A stretch of DNA of 64,000 bases from Pseudomonas sp. Root71 (GTDB lineage: Bacteria > Pseudomonadota > Gammaproteobacteria > Pseudomonadales > Pseudomonadaceae): NCBI RefSeq assembly GCF_001429045.1, contig NZ_LMHY01000029.1:560487-624486 (forward strand), written 5' to 3'. This document shows positions 8,720 through 17,303 of the stretch, piece after piece. The notes under the pieces were generated by a model that saw only the letters and a program-made list of their open reading frames with translations, did not search any database and had not been told where the DNA came from. The translations under genes were made by a program, and so were the position numbers. The first letter of the stretch is position 1; each line of letters starts with the position of its first letter.

Positions 8720-8746
8720 TCAAGCTTCGGCAAAAACAGCCGATAA
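8720..8746 (+). promoter_or_regulatory. FliA (sigma-28) flagellar promoter of cheV
   Basis: TCAAG at 8720-8724, a 14-base spacer, and a perfect GCCGATAA at 8739-8746. Counting from TCAA this is N15, the spacing of the flagellar sigma-28 consensus. Transcription would start near 8753, which leaves a leader with a ribosome site only if cheV starts at 8790. Confidence 0.85.
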
Positions 8747-8789
8747 CCTTCCTTAAGTGAATTCATCCGAACAAGACCTGGAGTCATTG

Positions 8790-9725
8790 ATGGCCGGCAT
8801 TCTCGACACGGTAGACCAACGCACGCAACTGGTGGGTGAGAATCGCCTGGAAATTCTCATGTTCCGGCTCGCCGGACGGCAATTGTTCGCGATCAACGTC
8901 TTTAAAGTGCAGGAAGTCCTGCAACTGCCAAAGTTGACGCTGATGCCGCAGCGCCATCCGTTTGTGTGCGGCGTGGTCAACCTGCGTGGCCAGACCCTGC
9001 CGGTGATCGACCTGTCCCAGGCCATCGGCATGCGCCCGTTGGTGCCGGGGCCAGGCAGCACGATTATCGTCACCGAATACAACCGTTCGGTTCAGGCCTT
9101 CCTGGTCGGTGGCGTGGACCGGATCGTCAACATGAACTGGGAAGCCATCCTGCCGCCCCCGAGCAGTGCCGGCCGCCAGCACTACCTGACGGCCATCAGC
9201 AAGGTCGATGACCAATTGGTGGAAATCATCGACGTCGAAAAGGTCCTGGCCGAGATCGTCCCTTACAACGCCAAGGTCTCCCGCGCCAAGCTCGAAGATC
9301 CGGTGCTGGAACGTGCCCGTGGCCGTGAGGTGCTGCTGGTGGATGACTCCAACGTGGCCCTGACGCAATTGCGCGATACCCTGGGACAACTGGGTGTGAA
9401 GATGCACATCGCCAGCGACGGGTTGAAGGCCTTGAACATGCTCAAGGCCTGGGCTGATACCGGCGTGGACATGACCGAAAAACTGCTGATGGTCTTCACC
9501 GATGCGGAAATGCCGGAAATGGATGGCTATCGCCTGACCACCGAAATTCGCAACGACCCGCGCCTGCGCGGCTTGTACGTGGTGCTGCACACCTCGCTGT
9601 CCGGCAGCTTCAACGACTCGATGGTGAAAAAGGTCGGTTGCGACAATTTCCTTTCCAAATTCCAGCCGGACAAACTCGTCGACGTGGTTCGCCAGCGCCT
9701 GATGCTTGACGAAGTACCGGCCTGA
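8790..9725 (+). CDS. cheV: Chemotaxis coupling protein CheV
   Basis: A 311-residue CheW-receiver fusion that couples chemoreceptors to the CheA kinase in polar arrays. The CheW domain covers about residues 20-165 (FRLAGRQLFAINVFKVQEVL, CGVVNLRGQTLPVIDL). The receiver domain covers about 183-308, with acidic pair VDDS and phospho-acceptor Asp near 238 in FTDAEMPEMDG. ATG 8790 (MAGILDTVDQRT) is preferred over GTG 8757: GGAG stands seven bases before it, and the sigma-28 promoter would leave only about four leader bases before 8757. The flagellar promoter ties expression to motility. Pseudomonads usually have several cheV paralogues. Confidence 0.93.
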   Translation: MAGILDTVDQRTQLVGENRLEILMFRLAGRQLFAINVFKVQEVLQLPKLTLMPQRHPFVCGVVNLRGQTLPVIDLSQAIGMRPLVPGPGSTIIVTEYNRSVQAFLVGGVDRIVNMNWEAILPPPSSAGRQHYLTAISKVDDQLVEIIDVEKVLAEIVPYNAKVSRAKLEDPVLERARGREVLLVDDSNVALTQLRDTLGQLGVKMHIASDGLKALNMLKAWADTGVDMTEKLLMVFTDAEMPEMDGYRLTTEIRNDPRLRGLYVVLHTSLSGSFNDSMVKKVGCDNFLSKFQPDKLVDVVRQRLMLDEVPA

Positions 9726-9731
9726 TCAGGC

Positions 9732-9750
9732 CTGCCCCCCACCGGGGCAG
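9732..9750. terminator. Short GC hairpin after cheV
   Basis: CTGCCCC (9732-9738) pairs with GGGGCAG (9744-9750), followed by TGTTT. A plausible but modest terminator of cheV. Confidence 0.45.
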
Positions 9751-9823
9751 TGTTTGCTCGTCAGCCTTTGATTCGGCCGTAAAGCTCGTATAGGGTGGCG
9801 TTTTTACCTGACAGGGAGTGGCC

Positions 9824-10630
9824 ATGTTGCGACTGAGCGCGCTGTATCGTTATCCGTTGAAGTCCGCCAAGGGCGAGACCTTGCAAGCGATCGGTCTGGA
9901 TAAGCTTGGGCTGGACGGCGATCGCCGCTGGATGCTGGTGGACGAGGCCAGCGGGCGCTTCCTGACCCAGCGTGCGGTAGCGCAGATGAGCCAGTTGTCG
10001 GCACTGTGGAATGCCGAAGGTGGCTTGACCCTCAGCGCGCCTGGCCATTCGCCGATCGACATTGCCTTGCCCGGTAACGATGCAGAGTTGCGTGGCGTGA
10101 CGATCTGGCGCGATACCTTGCGAGTCCCTGATGCAGGCGATGAAGCAGGAGCCTGGGTCAGCCGATTCATCGGCAAACCGACACGCCTGGTGCAAGTGCC
10201 GCTGGATCGGGCGCGGATGACGGAGGCTGGCTACGGCAAGGATGACGACCAGGTGGCGTTCGCCGATGGCTATCCGCTGTTGCTGATTGGCCAGGCCTCT
10301 CTCGCGGATTTGTCGCAACGGGTCGGGCGTCCGTTGGAGATGCTGCGTTTCCGGCCGAACCTGGTGATCGAAGGCAGTGAGGCGTTCGCCGAGGATGGCT
10401 GGAAGCGTATCCGTATCGGCGAAGTCGAGTTCCGCGTGGTCAAGTCCTGTTCACGCTGCATCCTGACCACCATCGACCCGCAGACCGGGGAGCGCAGCGA
10501 CGACCGCGAACCCTTGGCCACCTTGCAGAAATACCGTGCCCAGGCGGACGGGGCAATGTTCGGCCAGAACCTGGTCAACGATAGCAACGGTCGACTCGAA
10601 GTCGGCATGCCGGTGGAGATCCTCGAGTAA
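9824..10630 (+). CDS. MOSC domain-containing protein (YcbX/mARC-like, without ferredoxin domain)
   Basis: A 268-residue protein with an N-terminal MOSC beta-barrel domain (LSALYRYPLKSAKGE, GLDGDRRWMLVD) and a C-terminal MOSC domain (about 120-265). The conserved cysteine likely to bind molybdenum lies in KSCSRCILTTIDPQTG near residue 210. YcbX proteins carry an extra C-terminal 2Fe-2S domain that is missing here, so an electron donor would be a separate protein. ATG 9824 is chosen over GTG 9818 because AGGGAG fits it better. The likely role is reduction of N-hydroxylated or S-oxidised compounds, by family knowledge only. Confidence 0.88.
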   Translation: MLRLSALYRYPLKSAKGETLQAIGLDKLGLDGDRRWMLVDEASGRFLTQRAVAQMSQLSALWNAEGGLTLSAPGHSPIDIALPGNDAELRGVTIWRDTLRVPDAGDEAGAWVSRFIGKPTRLVQVPLDRARMTEAGYGKDDDQVAFADGYPLLLIGQASLADLSQRVGRPLEMLRFRPNLVIEGSEAFAEDGWKRIRIGEVEFRVVKSCSRCILTTIDPQTGERSDDREPLATLQKYRAQADGAMFGQNLVNDSNGRLEVGMPVEILE

Positions 10631-10644
10631 CTTTGCGCAGAATA

Positions 10645-10678
10645 AAAAATGCCCGTGTCGAAAAACACGGGCATTTTT
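10645..10678. terminator. Bidirectional intrinsic terminator
   Basis: A perfect 14-bp stem (AAAAATGCCCGTGT at 10645-10658 with ACACGGGCATTTTT at 10665-10678) and a six-base loop. It has A runs on one side and T runs on the other, serving the convergent MOSC gene and ppnP. Confidence 0.92.
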
Positions 10679-10712
10679 ATTGCGGCGACTTTTTGGTGCA
10701 GGCCCCGCAGGC

Positions 10713-10997
10713 TTAACCGCGGTATTCGCACAGGTAAGCGGTGTCGACGGCGACTTTCAGCTGGAACTTGCTGTTGGCCGGTACGTTGAACTGGCTGCCG
10801 GCGGCGAAGGTTTCCCAGTCGCTGCTGTCTGGCAACTTGACGGTCAATGCGCCGCTGACCACGTGCATGATTTCACGCTGGCTGGTGCCGAATTCGTACT
10901 CGCCCGGTGCCATGACGCCGATGGTCGCTGGACCTTCTGCGGTGCCAAAGGCGATCGACTTGACGGTGCCGTCGAAGTACTCGTTGACTTTAAACAT
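10713..10997 (-). CDS. ppnP: Pyrimidine/purine nucleoside phosphorylase PpnP
   Basis: A 94-residue single-domain cupin (formerly DUF1255) that phosphorolyses nucleosides to base and ribose-1-phosphate in the cytoplasm. The whole protein matches the family in length and pattern: MFKVNEYFDGTVKSIAF at the N-terminus, GVMAPGEYEFGTSQREIMHV, and FNVPANSKFQLKV near the C-terminus. The start at 10997 has GAGGAA upstream; an extension to 11042 is not supported. It is followed by the strong terminator at 10645-10678. Confidence 0.93.
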   Translation of the reverse strand: MFKVNEYFDGTVKSIAFGTAEGPATIGVMAPGEYEFGTSQREIMHVVSGALTVKLPDSSDWETFAAGSQFNVPANSKFQLKVAVDTAYLCEYRG

Positions 10998-11066
10998 GGG
11001 CGATTCCTCGAAAAGGGCTAAAAAGGGCCGGCCAGTATGCACAAGGCCCCGGGAGTCGTCACCTGT

Positions 11067-11609
11067 CTAAAGCGGAAGAACCAGCGGCAGCAGGCGCGCG
11101 GTATTGCGCGCATCCTCCAGCGCCCGGTGTTGCTGGCCGGTGAACTGCAGGCCGGCCAGTTGCAGGGCGCCGTTGAGCCCCAGCGGGCGTTCCAGGCGTC
11201 GGGCCTTGGCAAAGCGCTGTTTGAGGTTCATGTGCGGCACGTTGGCCAGCACGCTGGCGAGTCCTAGGCGCTGCCACTCCTGAAGCAGTTGTTTGCGATC
11301 GTAATCGCCCCAGCTGACCCAGCCTTCCAGTCGTGTGTGGTGATGGCCAAGCCAGCGCTCAAACGCCGGCCAGACTTCGCCCAGCGGTTGTGCGGCATCG
11401 ATGTTGGCTTGGGTGATGTGCGTCAGCTCGCGGCAGAACGGCGTCAGTAACGGCCGTCGCAAAGGCCGGACGAAGCGCTGGAAGTGGTCCAGTTCACGTC
11501 CCTTGCGGTCCACCAGGGTGGCGCCGATTTCAATGATTTCCATATCTGTTACGGGCCATCCACCCTCATCGGTGGTGGCCTCCAGATCAATGACCAGCCA
11601 ATGAGGCAT
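11067..11609 (-). CDS. DEDDh-type 3'-5' exonuclease
   Basis: A 180-residue cytoplasmic exonuclease of the ERI1/KapD-like branch. The acidic motif DLEAT (Asp8, Glu10) near the N-terminus, an Asp in WGDYDRKQL near 100, and HRALEDARNTARL near 160 (His and Asp) give the DEDDh metal-binding set. Length fits a stand-alone nuclease domain with no added RNA-binding part. It likely trims RNA or short DNA; the natural substrate is not visible. Confidence 0.88.
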   Translation of the reverse strand: MPHWLVIDLEATTDEGGWPVTDMEIIEIGATLVDRKGRELDHFQRFVRPLRRPLLTPFCRELTHITQANIDAAQPLGEVWPAFERWLGHHHTRLEGWVSWGDYDRKQLLQEWQRLGLASVLANVPHMNLKQRFAKARRLERPLGLNGALQLAGLQFTGQQHRALEDARNTARLLPLVLPL

Positions 11610-11679
11610 TGCAGGGTTCCTGATATCCGCGTCCTGTAGGGTTTGAGCGTAGCCAAACCCGGCGGTTCCGCCTAGCGCC

Positions 11680-13641
11680 TTATTCGACCTCCAACAGAAT
11701 CTGCCGGTTTTTCACCTGATCCCCGACTTTGACCTGCAAGCGTTTGAGCACACCGTCGATGCCTGATTTCAATGGGTGCTCCATTTTCATCGCCTCCAGT
11801 ACCACCAGCAGTTGGCCCTTGGTCACTTTGCTGCCTTCGTTGACCAGAACGTCGACAATCGCCCCGTCCATCGGTGCCTTGAGGGTGCCGGAGCTGACAC
11901 TGGCCTGGCCGGTAACCTGCGCCTGAGTGCGATCCACGAACTGCAGACTGCCCGGCCGGGTAAACAGCCAGAGGCGCCCGGCCTCCAGGCGATAAGCGTG
12001 GCGTTGGCGAACGCCTTCGATTTCCAGGCTGACCCAGCGTCCGTCGCTGTGGATGATCTTCAGTTCGAGGCTGCGCTCGGCGACCTGAATGCACAACGGC
12101 TGGCCCGGGATCGCCTGCAACGCTACCGGCCAGTCCCGATCCTCAAGGCCGATGCGATAGTGCAGCGGCACGCTGGCGTTGTTGCGCCAACCGCCAAGCG
12201 GGGCCGGGTGAGCCTGTGCCGCCGCCTGATAGAACAGGGCGGCGGCGATGGCCAAGTGCTGCGCGTTTGGGGGCTCGGGATGCAGGCAGGCGTGGTCGGC
12301 GAAATGCTGCGCGATGAAACCGGTACTGAAATCTCCACCAGCGAACTGCGGGTGTTCCAGCAGGCTGGCAAGCAGGCGTTGATTGCTTTGCAGCCCCAGC
12401 AGCACGCTGTCTTGTACCGCCCGCAGCAATTTGCGCCGGGCTTCTTCGCGGGTGGCACCGTGAGCGATGAGCTTGCCGAGCATCGGGTCGTAGAAGGGAC
12501 TGATGACCTGGCCTTCGATCAGTCCGTGGTCGATCCGCACACCGTCCTGCAATGCCGGCTCCCAGGCCACGACTCGCCCGGTTTGCGGCAAGAAGCCTTG
12601 GGCCGGGTCTTCGGCATACAGGCGCACTTCCATGGCGTGGCCTGTGAGTTGCACCTGTTCCTGGCGCAAGGGCAGCGGTTGCCCTTCGGCGATGTTCAGT
12701 TGCCAGGCCACCAGGTCCAGCCCGGTGATCAGTTCGGTCACCGGGTGCTCCACTTGCAGCCGGGTGTTCATCTCCAGGAAATAGAACTGCCCACGCGCAT
12801 CCAGCAAAAACTCCACGGTGCCCGCGCCCACGTACTTCACCGCTCGCCCGGCCTTGAGCGCCGCTTCGCCCATGGCCTGGCGCAGCTCAGCGGTCATCAC
12901 CGGGCAGGGCGCCTCCTCAATGACTTTCTGATGCCGGCGCTGCACCGAGCAATCGCGCTCGCCGAGGTAAATCAAGTTGCCATGCCGGTCACCGAACAAC
13001 TGGATCTCGACGTGGCGGGGTTCGATGAGTGCCTGTTCGAGAATCAGTTCAGCGCTGCCAAAACCGTTCAAGGCTTCGGAGCGCGCGGTGCGAATCTGTT
13101 CCAGCAAGTCGCTGGCGTCGTGCACCAGGCGCATGCCGCGTCCACCGCCGCCGGCGCTGGCCTTGATCATCAAGGGATAGCCGATGCGCTCGGCTTCGCG
13201 GCTCAGGGTGGCGTCGTCCTGTTCGGCGCCTTGATAACCGTTGATGCAGGGCACACCGGCTTCGATCATGGCGATCTTCGACAGGCGCTTGCTGCCCATC
13301 AGTTCGATGGCCTCGGGGCTGGGGCCGATGAAGGTGATGCCGGCATCCCTGCACGCGAGGGCAAACCCGGCGTTTTCCGAGAGGAAGCCGTAGCCCGGAT
13401 GGATCGCATCCGCGCCTGTGCGCCGGGTTGCGTCGAGGATGGCCGGGATGTTCAGGTAAGACTGTTGCACCGGGGCCGGGCCGAGCTTGACCGCCTCGTC
13501 GGCCATCCGCACGTGCAGCGCATCGGCGTCGGCATCGCTGAACACGGCGACGGTGCGATAGCCCAGTGCCTGGGCCGTGCGCTGGATGCGGCAGGCGATT
13601 TCACCGCGGTTGGCGATGAGGATTTTTTTGAGTCCGGGCAT
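11680..13641 (-). CDS. atuF: Geranyl-CoA carboxylase, biotin-carrying alpha subunit AtuF
   Basis: A 653-residue biotin-dependent carboxylase subunit. Biotin carboxylase occupies about residues 1-450 (LIANRGEIACRIQRTAQALG; ATP-grasp loop SAGGGGRGMRLV; catalytic FLEMNTRLQVEHPVTE). A biotinyl domain lies at the C-terminus with the biotin lysine near 619 in EAMKMEH. With AtuC it carboxylates cis-geranyl-CoA to isohexenylglutaconyl-CoA. It could be confused with the methylcrotonyl-CoA carboxylase LiuD; the neighbouring atuA, atuB and atuR homologues make AtuF the better call. It is the last gene of the atu operon, 65 bases after atuE. Confidence 0.9.
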   Translation of the reverse strand: MPGLKKILIANRGEIACRIQRTAQALGYRTVAVFSDADADALHVRMADEAVKLGPAPVQQSYLNIPAILDATRRTGADAIHPGYGFLSENAGFALACRDAGITFIGPSPEAIELMGSKRLSKIAMIEAGVPCINGYQGAEQDDATLSREAERIGYPLMIKASAGGGGRGMRLVHDASDLLEQIRTARSEALNGFGSAELILEQALIEPRHVEIQLFGDRHGNLIYLGERDCSVQRRHQKVIEEAPCPVMTAELRQAMGEAALKAGRAVKYVGAGTVEFLLDARGQFYFLEMNTRLQVEHPVTELITGLDLVAWQLNIAEGQPLPLRQEQVQLTGHAMEVRLYAEDPAQGFLPQTGRVVAWEPALQDGVRIDHGLIEGQVISPFYDPMLGKLIAHGATREEARRKLLRAVQDSVLLGLQSNQRLLASLLEHPQFAGGDFSTGFIAQHFADHACLHPEPPNAQHLAIAAALFYQAAAQAHPAPLGGWRNNASVPLHYRIGLEDRDWPVALQAIPGQPLCIQVAERSLELKIIHSDGRWVSLEIEGVRQRHAYRLEAGRLWLFTRPGSLQFVDRTQAQVTGQASVSSGTLKAPMDGAIVDVLVNEGSKVTKGQLLVVLEAMKMEHPLKSGIDGVLKRLQVKVGDQVKNRQILLEVE

Positions 13642-13706
13642 GGTTAGGCTCTCTGAATTTTAGCGGTGTCTGGTCGGGCCTCATCGTGAGCACGCTCGCG
13701 AAGCTT

Positions 13707-14504
13707 TTAAGAGGCCCACCCCGGTTTGCGTTTTTGCAAGAAGGCCATCGTTCCCTCGATGCCTTCGGCTCCGGTCACCGCTTCGCTGAACCATTCAGCC
13801 GCTTGATCAAGCGACTCATCCGACGGCTGTCCGGCACTGGCCAGCAAGAGTTTCTTGGTCACCGCATTCGCCCCCGGCGCGCAACACAACACATGGGCCA
13901 ACACCTCGTCGAGCCGTTCGGCCAGTGCCTGCGGATCATGCTCGACAAAATGCACCAGCCCCATGCGCCGTGCCTGAGTACCATCAAAACGTGCCGCCGT
14001 CAGGGCCAGGCGCCGGGTCTGGGTCAAGCCGATGCGTTGCACCACGAATGGCGCTATCTGCGCCGGCAGCAGGCCGAGGCTGGTTTCCGGCAGGCCGAAT
14101 TGCGCCTGATGATCGGCCATGGCGATATCGCTGACACAGGCCAGGCCGAGACCGCCGCCGAGTACCGCGCCCTGCAGCACAGTAATCACCACTTGCGGTG
14201 CGTGTTGCACCTCCTGCAATAGCGCGCCGAACACCCGGTTCAGGTCCCGGTGCGCAGTTGGGCCTTGAGCGCGGGCATTGGCCATGTCCTTGAGGTCGCC
14301 GCCGGCACAGAAGTGCCCGCCGACGCCGCCGATCACCAGTGCGCGAACCCCGGGTTTATCGCGTACCGCGGCCAGCACCGAGCGTAACTCGGCGACCATC
14401 TGCAAGCTCATCGCATTGCGGCATTCCGGGCGGTTGAGGGTGATGTGCAACACGCCGTTGTGCAGTTCCAGCAGCAAAGTCTGGCAAACCGGCAGGTTGT
14501 TCAT
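13707..14504 (-). CDS. atuE: Isohexenylglutaconyl-CoA hydratase AtuE
   Basis: A 265-residue crotonase-fold enzyme. The oxyanion-hole motifs are GGHFCAGGDLKDM near residue 65 and GAVLGGGLGLACVSDIAMA near 105. In the acyclic terpene pathway it hydrates isohexenylglutaconyl-CoA before cleavage to acetate and 7-methyl-3-oxo-6-octenoyl-CoA. ATG 14504 overlaps the stop of atuD by four bases (ATGA), which fixes the start and shows translational coupling. Assignment rests on crotonase signatures plus operon position; by sequence alone it could be any enoyl-CoA hydratase. Confidence 0.9.
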   Translation of the reverse strand: MNNLPVCQTLLLELHNGVLHITLNRPECRNAMSLQMVAELRSVLAAVRDKPGVRALVIGGVGGHFCAGGDLKDMANARAQGPTAHRDLNRVFGALLQEVQHAPQVVITVLQGAVLGGGLGLACVSDIAMADHQAQFGLPETSLGLLPAQIAPFVVQRIGLTQTRRLALTAARFDGTQARRMGLVHFVEHDPQALAERLDEVLAHVLCCAPGANAVTKKLLLASAGQPSDESLDQAAEWFSEAVTGAEGIEGTMAFLQKRKPGWAS

Positions 14505-15658
14505 TTCTTTTTCCCCGGCAGAATGCCCATGAGTTTGCAGATGATCCCCAGCATGATTTCGTCGGCGCCGCCGCCGATCGACACCAGCCGTACATCGCGG
14601 TAAGCCCGGGCCACCGGGTTGTCCCACATGAAGCCCATGCCGCCCCAGTATTGCAGGCAACTGTCACTGACTTCGCGGCCCAGCCGCCCGGCCTTGAGCT
14701 TGGCCATGGAGGCCAGGCGCGTGACGTCCTGGCCTTTGATGTATTGCTCGGTAGCCTGATAGACCAGCGCTCGCAGGCATTCGATTTCGGTTTGCAGTTC
14801 CGCCAGGCGGAAGTGGATCACCTGATTGTCGATCAGCGCGTTGCCGAAGGTCTTGCGTTCCTTGCAGTATTCGATGGTGCTGTCGACGCAGTACTCCAGG
14901 CCCTTGATCATGTTGGCCGCGCCGAACAGGCGTTCCTCCTGGAATTGCAGCATCTGCATCATGAACCCCGCGCCTTCATGGCCGATGCGGTTGCGCTGCG
15001 GCACGCGCACGTTGTCGAAAAATACCTGGGCGGTTTCCGAGCTGCGCATGCCGAGCTTGTCCAGGTGCGAGCTCAAGCTGATGCCCGGTGTGTTCATCGG
15101 CACCATGATCAGCGACTTGTTGATGTGCGGCTTGTCGTCCGAGGTGTTGGCCAGCAGGCAGATGAAGTCGGCGCTCGGCGAGTTGGTGATCCACATCTTG
15201 CTACCGTTGATCACGTAGTCGTCGCCGTCCTTGCGCGCGGTGGTTTTCAGCCCGGCCACATCGGAACCGGCGTCGACTTCGGAGACGCCGATGCAGCCGA
15301 CCTGTTCGCCGCTGATGGCCGGGCGCAGGAATTGCTCGCGTAGCTCATCGGAACCGAACCGTGCCAGCGCTGGGGTGCACATGTCGGTCTGCACGCCGAT
15401 GGACATCGGAATGCCGCCGCAACGGATAGTGCCGAACTCTTCGGCGGCGACGATCGAATAGCTGTAGTCGAGCCCCATGCCGCCGAATTTTTCCGGTTTG
15501 GAAATGCCCAGCAAGCCGAGGTCGCCGGCCTTGCGAAAGATGTCGTGGATGGGGAAGCGCCCGGCCTTTTCCCACTCATCGACGTGGGGGTTGATCTCGT
15601 GCTCGACGAACTGGCGCACGGTGCGGCGCAGTGCTTCGTGTTCCTGGGTGAAGATCAT
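14501..15658 (-). CDS. atuD: Citronellyl-CoA dehydrogenase AtuD
   Basis: A 385-residue FAD-dependent acyl-CoA dehydrogenase. N-terminal helical part (MIFTQEHEALRRTVRQFV), the FAD/substrate motif VGCIGVSEVDAGSDVAG near 125, WITNS near 155, and the C-terminal helical domain ending in ARAYRDVRLVSIGGGADEI. It oxidises citronellyl-CoA to cis-geranyl-CoA in the citronellol pathway. The start at 15658 is the family N-terminus; an extension to 15703 lies in the leader. It overlaps atuE by four bases and follows atuC after 25 bases. Confidence 0.92.
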   Translation of the reverse strand: MIFTQEHEALRRTVRQFVEHEINPHVDEWEKAGRFPIHDIFRKAGDLGLLGISKPEKFGGMGLDYSYSIVAAEEFGTIRCGGIPMSIGVQTDMCTPALARFGSDELREQFLRPAISGEQVGCIGVSEVDAGSDVAGLKTTARKDGDDYVINGSKMWITNSPSADFICLLANTSDDKPHINKSLIMVPMNTPGISLSSHLDKLGMRSSETAQVFFDNVRVPQRNRIGHEGAGFMMQMLQFQEERLFGAANMIKGLEYCVDSTIEYCKERKTFGNALIDNQVIHFRLAELQTEIECLRALVYQATEQYIKGQDVTRLASMAKLKAGRLGREVSDSCLQYWGGMGFMWDNPVARAYRDVRLVSIGGGADEIMLGIICKLMGILPGKKK

Positions 15659-15683
15659 TTTTATTGTTCTCCTGTTAGTCGGC

Positions 15684-17300
15684 TTAGAACCGCGCCACAC
15701 CAAAGCTGTTGGTTTGCAGAGGCCGCACTTCGGCCTCGTGACAGATATCCAGCAGATAACCCAGCAAGGTCCGGGTATCGCGCGGGTCGATCAAACCGTC
15801 GTCCCACAGGTTGGCGCTGCCGTAGAGCGCCGTGGACTGGCTGTCGAGTTTCTGCGCGGTCACCTGTTCGAGCATGTCGAGCATTTTCGGGTCGGGCACC
15901 AGGCCGTCCTTGGCCTGTTTGGCCTCGGTGACGATGCGCAGCACCTTGCCCGCTTGCGCGCCGCCCATCACGGCGGTGCGGCTGTTGGGCCAGGCGAAGA
16001 TGAAGCGCGGGTCGAGGCCGCGTCCGCACATCGCATAGTTGCCCGCGCCGTAGGAACCACCGACGACGATGGTCAGCTTTGGCACCCGGGCGTTGGCCAC
16101 CGCCTGAATCATCTTCGCACCGTGTTTGATCACGCCTTGCTGCTCCGATTCGGTGCCGACCATGAACCCGGTGGTGTTGTGGAAAAACAGCAGCGGTGTC
16201 TGGCTCTGGTCGCACAGCTGGATGAACTGCGCGGCCTTGCTCGCGCCTTTTGGCGTGATCGGGCCGTTGTTGCCGATGAAGCCACAGGCGCGGCCCTGAA
16301 TTTTCAGATGACCGCACACAGTCTGCTGATCGAACTCGCCCTTGAATTCAAGAAAGTTCGAAGCGTCGGCGAGACGGGCGATGATTTCGCGCACGTCGTA
16401 GGGTTTTTTCGAGTCATCCGGGATCAGGCCCAGCAACTCGTCGATGGGGTAGAGCGGCTCCTCCCAGCGACGTTCGGGGAGTGGGGGCAGTTGTTCGTTC
16501 CACGGCAGCAAGCTGACGATCTCGCGTACCTGGCGCACGCCGTCGGCGTCGTTTTCAGCCAGGTATTCGGCGGTGCCGGCGGTTTGTGCGTGCATCTCGG
16601 CACCGCCCAGTTCTTCATCGGTGGCGACTTCGCCGGTGGCGGCCTTGAGCAGTGGGGGACCTGCGAGAAACAGCTTGGCCTTGCCGCGTACCACCACCAC
16701 GTAATCCGACAGCCCCGGCTGATAGGCGCCGCCCGCCGTGGCCGAGCCATGCACCACGGTGACTTGCGGCAAGCCCATGGCCGACATCCGCGCCTGATTG
16801 GCAAAGCTGCGCGCGCCTTCGACGAAAATCTCCGCCGCGTAATTGAGATTGGCGCCGCCACTTTCGGCGAGGGTGATCACCGGCAGTTTGTTTTCCATGG
16901 CGATCTGTTGCAGGCGCAGGGATTTCTTCAAGCCGCTGGGGGAGATGGTCCCGCCCCTGATCGCGCTGTTGTTGGCGACTACCAACACACGTACACCGGA
17001 TACATAGCCGATCCCGGCGATCAAGCCGCCACCGGCGCAGCTGCCGTCCTTGTCGTCATGCAGCTTGTAGCCGGCCAGGCTCGCCAGCTCAAGAAACGGC
17101 GCGCCGGGATCCAGCAGCAGATTGAGGCGCTCGCGAGGCAGCAACTGGCCGCGCTTTTCGAACTTCGGCCTGGCTTCGGCCGCCTTGTTCAGCAGGTTCT
17201 GTTCGAGCACGCGAACTTGCTCGATGGCGCTCAGCATCGCCGCACGGTTCTGGGCGAACGGCTCGCTATGGGGATCGAGTAACGACTGAATCACCGGCAT
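15684..17300 (-). CDS. atuC: Geranyl-CoA carboxylase, beta subunit AtuC
   Basis: A 538-residue carboxyltransferase subunit. Two crotonase-like halves are visible: ITLAESGGANLNYAAEIFVEG and VHGSATAGGAYQPGLSDYV in the N-half, and FFHNTTGFMVGTESEQQG with VVGGSYGAGNYAMCGR in the C-half. It transfers the carboxyl group from the biotin of AtuF to geranyl-CoA. The methylcrotonyl-CoA carboxylase beta subunit LiuB is the close alternative, separated here by operon context. Only three bases lie between it and atuB. Confidence 0.92.
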   Translation of the reverse strand: MPVIQSLLDPHSEPFAQNRAAMLSAIEQVRVLEQNLLNKAAEARPKFEKRGQLLPRERLNLLLDPGAPFLELASLAGYKLHDDKDGSCAGGGLIAGIGYVSGVRVLVVANNSAIRGGTISPSGLKKSLRLQQIAMENKLPVITLAESGGANLNYAAEIFVEGARSFANQARMSAMGLPQVTVVHGSATAGGAYQPGLSDYVVVVRGKAKLFLAGPPLLKAATGEVATDEELGGAEMHAQTAGTAEYLAENDADGVRQVREIVSLLPWNEQLPPLPERRWEEPLYPIDELLGLIPDDSKKPYDVREIIARLADASNFLEFKGEFDQQTVCGHLKIQGRACGFIGNNGPITPKGASKAAQFIQLCDQSQTPLLFFHNTTGFMVGTESEQQGVIKHGAKMIQAVANARVPKLTIVVGGSYGAGNYAMCGRGLDPRFIFAWPNSRTAVMGGAQAGKVLRIVTEAKQAKDGLVPDPKMLDMLEQVTAQKLDSQSTALYGSANLWDDGLIDPRDTRTLLGYLLDICHEAEVRPLQTNSFGVARF

Positions 17301-17303
17301 GGG

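Noticed and set aside
8542..8760. A 72-codon plus-strand frame before cheV.
   Set aside because: It runs across the sigma-28 promoter and has no ribosome site or recognisable product.
11776..13647. A 623-codon plus-strand frame opposite atuF, and similar frames opposite atuC (15477-17282) and moeA (213-1841).
   Set aside because: All are shadows of well-supported genes with biotin carboxylase, carboxyltransferase or MoeA motifs.
11680..15658. Reading the carboxylase genes as the leucine-degradation liu cluster.
   Set aside because: The gene set (DUF1446 protein, SDR, carboxylase beta, dehydrogenase, hydratase, carboxylase alpha, divergent TetR) follows atuA-F order. A liu cluster would have a MerR-type LiuR and a hydroxymethylglutaryl-CoA lyase, neither of which is seen.
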